From: Chloroflexia bacterium | GTDB taxonomy: Bacteria; Chloroflexota; Chloroflexia; Thermobaculales; Thermobaculaceae | Assembly (NCBI GenBank): GCA_013695265.1 | Contig: JACDAU010000031.1 | Coordinates: forward strand, 1-7,432 | Direction of reading: 5' to 3' | Length of the DNA: 7,432 nt | Shown here: one piece after another, positions 5,683-7,432 of the stretch | Position numbering within the stretch: the stretch's first letter is position 1 | Layout: each line of letters starts with the position of its first letter | Translations under genes and position numbers: made by a program | Notes under the pieces: model-generated | Databases searched by the model: none | What the model saw: the letters and a program-made list of their open reading frames with translations, nothing else | What the model was told of the DNA's origin: nothing

Positions 5683-5712
5683 GGGGGCCGCCTGGTTTCC
5701 AGGGTGGTCCCC
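5683..5712. terminator. Strong two-part hairpin after peptide 2
   Basis: The outer stem is GGGGGCC (5683-5689) with GGTCCCC (5706-5712), 7 bp including one G-T pair. The inner stem is CCTGG (5691-5695) with CCAGG (5699-5703) around a TTT loop. It begins 20 nt after the peptide 2 stop, the same distance as the hairpin after peptide 1. No T-run follows, so its role as a terminator is uncertain. Confidence 0.5.
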
Positions 5713-5961
5713 GTCATGGTGGTGCCTGTACCGGCCCGCCGCGGGACGTCCCCCTTCACCTCGAATGTGCGATTGCGATATTCACGCGTATACCGCTGCA
5801 AAAATTAGTACGATAGTCGCCCACCGCTCCTCAGGGTACTACCTCCTCACGAGGCCAGTCCCACAAAGGCACACCCGTTGACCGGCGGAGCCGCAAAGCG
5901 ACCGGCCTACAGCGGTGAGCAGAAGAATCGAACCTTCACGCAGCCGTTGACGCTGGGCCAA

Positions 5962-6050
5962 GTAGGGGCGTTCAATTGAACGCCCGCTGAACGCACACGG
6001 CCAAGCCTCTGCCGTTGGGATCAATGATTACGCCTACCGCAGTACGGTCC
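5962..6050. repeat. Second, shorter copy of the dispersed repeat
   Basis: GTAGGGGCGTTCAATTGAAC and the following CGCCCGCTGAACGC match the left end of the 1507-1603 element. Arms GGGCGTTCAA and TTGAACGCCC make a perfect 20-bp palindrome at 5966-5985. Only about two 11-bp-type units are present and the right terminal inverted repeat is lost. The shared flank (GCCGTTGGGATCAATG, then TACGCCTACCGCAG) lies at 6011-6042. The spacing from GGGG to GGGATC is 52 nt here and 117 nt in the first copy, a 65-nt difference roughly equal to the missing tandem units. Confidence 0.75.
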
Positions 6051-6169
6051 GCATCCCGGGAGACTACACACGCACGGGATACGGTTATGGCGGCTGCGCT
6101 GCCGAAGACCTTTCCTCTTTATCGCGGCCTCCCGAGGCAGTCGCCCCAGAGAGATCCGGAGGAGAAGCA

Positions 6170-6253
6170 ATGAAGCGTTTCCCTGCCGCTGCCCTGATCC
6201 CCCCGCTCGCCATCGCGAGCAGCCAACCCGAGCCGTCAGAGATCGGCACATAG
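6170..6253 (+). CDS. 27-aa ORF, possible micropeptide or gene remnant
   Basis: An ATG at 6170 is preceded 7 nt upstream by GGAGG within GGAGGAG (6158-6164), as good a ribosome binding site as any in the window. The product begins MKRFPAAALIPPLAIASSQP and ends with EPSEIGT at a TAG (6251-6253). Positive residues followed by a short hydrophobic run ending AIASSQ look like the start of a signal peptide, though the prolines and short core make it weak. It could be the surviving 5' end of a small secreted-protein gene, a genuine micropeptide, or chance. It converges on the ABC exporter, whose stop is 16 nt beyond. A 6-bp stem GCTCGC/GCGAGC (6205-6220) lies within it. Confidence 0.4.
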   Translation: MKRFPAAALIPPLAIASSQPEPSEIGT

Positions 6254-6269
6254 GTGGTCGGGTGCGACC

Positions 6270-7432
6270 CTACCGGTACGACGACGCCTGCAGCTCGAAC
6301 AGCTCGGCATAGCGACCGTTTTGCAGTATCAGCGCTGTGTGGCTGCCCTCCTCGATGAGTCGCCCGTTCTCCAGCACCAGGATCTTGTCGGCCATGCGCA
6401 CCGTCGAGAAGCGGTGGGAGATGAACATCGCCATCTTCCCGAGCGTCAACTCCTTGATCCGGGCAAACAGGTCGTACTCCGCCTGGGCGTCGAGCGCGCT
6501 CGTCGGTTCGTCGAGGATCAGTATCTGCGCGTCGCGCATAAATGCCCGCGAGAGCGCTACCTTCTGCCACTCCCCGCCCGAGAGTTGCGCCCCGCCATCG
6601 AACCACTTGCCGAGCATCGTGTCGTATCCCTGCGGCAACTTCTCGATCACCGGCGCAGCGCCGCCCTTGCTCGCCGCCGCCGCTACCTCCTCGGCATCGT
6701 CAGCCAGCTCCAGCCGACCGACCCCGACGTTCTCCCGCGCGGAAAGCTGGTACTGCGCGTAGTCCTGAAAAATCACCCCGATCTGCGCGCGTAGCTCCAG
6801 CGGGTCATACTCGCGCACGTCGCGCCCGTCAATGAGCACCTGCCCCTCATCTGGGTCGTACAGACGGGCCAGCAGCTTCACGATCGTCGTTTTTCCGGCG
6901 CCGTTGCGGCCCACGAGCGCGACCGTCTCATCCGGCGCTATCGTGAAGCTCAAGTTGCGGATCGTCGGCTCTTCCGCGTTCGGGTACGTGTACGTCACGT
7001 CGCGGAACTCCACGCCGCGCGTGAACGGACGCGCGACCGGCGCGGGGGTCGCAGGCGCCTGGATTGCCGGCTCCGTCTCCAGCAGCTCAAAGATCGTATC
7101 GAGATAGAGGTTGTGCTCGTACATGCCCTGCAAGCCCGAGAGCAGCCCCTGAAAGTTCTGCTGCACGCTCGTCGCCGCCTGCACGAACAGCGTGAGGCTG
7201 CCGAGCGACACGCGCCCAGCAACGGCGAGCAGCGCAACGTACAAAAAGGTGGCACTCGTCGCGAGCGTCGTTAGCGAGCCCCACAGAAAGCCGATCATGT
7301 AGCGGCGGACCAGCAGCGAGCGATTCTGCTCGTAGTACTCCGTCGCGAGGCCGGTGTAGCGCTCTGTGAAGTACTCCCCCAGCCCGAAGATCTTCACCTC
7401 TTTATTGTAGGTGTCCGTCGTCAGCAGCGTAG
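6270..7432 (-). CDS. ABC exporter, fused membrane/ATPase half-transporter, C-terminal part
   Basis: The minus-strand frame runs off the right edge with no stop, giving the last 386 residues of an MsbA-type exporter in the inner membrane that moves an unknown substrate outward using ATP. Visible residues 1-11 (TLLTTDTYNKE) lead directly into VKIFGLGEYF, a conserved intracellular-loop motif, so the GTG at 7397 is an internal Val codon. The last two membrane helices lie near 44-71 and 74-85. The ATPase domain follows: Walker A GRNGAGKT (174-181), Q-loop Gln222 in VIFQDYAQYQLSARENVGVG, signature LSGGE (283-287), Walker B ILILDEPTSALD (303-314) and H-loop His339 in ISHR. All catalytic residues are intact. 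It ends at TAG 6270-6272, followed on its strand by a small GGTCG/CGACC stem without a T-run. Half-transporters work as dimers, and a partner gene may lie off the window. Confidence 0.95.
   Translation of the reverse strand, partial: TLLTTDTYNKEVKIFGLGEYFTERYTGLATEYYEQNRSLLVRRYMIGFLWGSLTTLATSATFLYVALLAVAGRVSLGSLTLFVQAATSVQQNFQGLLSGLQGMYEHNLYLDTIFELLETEPAIQAPATPAPVARPFTRGVEFRDVTYTYPNAEEPTIRNLSFTIAPDETVALVGRNGAGKTTIVKLLARLYDPDEGQVLIDGRDVREYDPLELRAQIGVIFQDYAQYQLSARENVGVGRLELADDAEEVAAAASKGGAAPVIEKLPQGYDTMLGKWFDGGAQLSGGEWQKVALSRAFMRDAQILILDEPTSALDAQAEYDLFARIKELTLGKMAMFISHRFSTVRMADKILVLENGRLIEEGSHTALILQNGRYAELFELQASSYR

Larger units (their letters stand above)
5663..6169. other. 507-nt mostly non-coding region
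   Basis: This holds a strong hairpin right after peptide 2 (5683-5712), then about 250 nt with no convincing gene or RNA, then the second dispersed-repeat copy (5962-6050), then about 100 nt leading to a small ORF. Open frames here are short, lack ribosome binding sites or arise from repeat sequence. Confidence 0.6.

Noticed and set aside
5925..5934. Minus-strand GGTTCGATTC resembling a tRNA T-loop
   Set aside because: The flanking stem does not pair properly (one mismatch and two G-T pairs in five), and no acceptor, D or anticodon arm can be built around it. It is probably chance, or at most a relic.
7395..7397. GTG as the start codon of the ABC exporter
   Set aside because: The frame continues upstream to the window edge with conserved exporter residues (TDTYNKE), so this is an internal valine codon of a truncated gene.

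Overview
The window is high-GC bacterial DNA with compact genes, good Shine-Dalgarno sequences ahead of most starts and many short intergenic repeats. A loose guess from this style and gene mix (phytanoyl-CoA dioxygenase-like protein, UPF0173 hydrolase, membrane HD-GYP protein, short inverted-repeat elements) is a Chloroflexota-like environmental bacterium. No rRNA or marker gene is present, so the placement is only an impression.

Layout. Positions 1-851 hold two minus-strand genes: the first 36 codons of an unrecognised protein running off the left edge, and a secreted or anchored protein resembling an NTR/TIMP-like domain. A divergent gap leads to a plus-strand block: a VOC-fold protein (1022-1435), a repeat-bearing spacer containing a tandem and inverted-repeat element, then a likely two-gene operon of a UPF0173 metallo-beta-lactamase-fold hydrolase (1715-2428) and a PhyH-family Fe(II)/2-oxoglutarate dioxygenase (2481-3275).

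Positions 3276-5712 are the most unusual part. Two very small secreted cysteine peptides, 64 aa (3418-3612) and 65 aa (5465-5662), flank a membrane-anchored HD-GYP c-di-GMP phosphodiesterase (3934-5235). Both peptides have an MRR-type signal peptide, an AxA cleavage site and a predicted mature N-terminus of the form G-x-x-W-C-x-x-C. The second carries that motif twice through a 16-residue duplication. A strong hairpin begins 20 nt after each stop codon. I recognise no described family for these peptides.

The right end holds a mostly non-coding stretch (5663-6169) with a second, shorter copy of the dispersed repeat, a 27-codon ORF with an ideal ribosome binding site that may be a gene remnant, and, convergent to it, the C-terminal part of an ABC exporter with fused membrane and ATPase domains that runs off the right edge.

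How the genes work together is mostly unclear. The hydrolase and dioxygenase are probably co-transcribed. The peptides and the HD-GYP protein are linked only by position, so a peptide-sensing role is a hypothesis.
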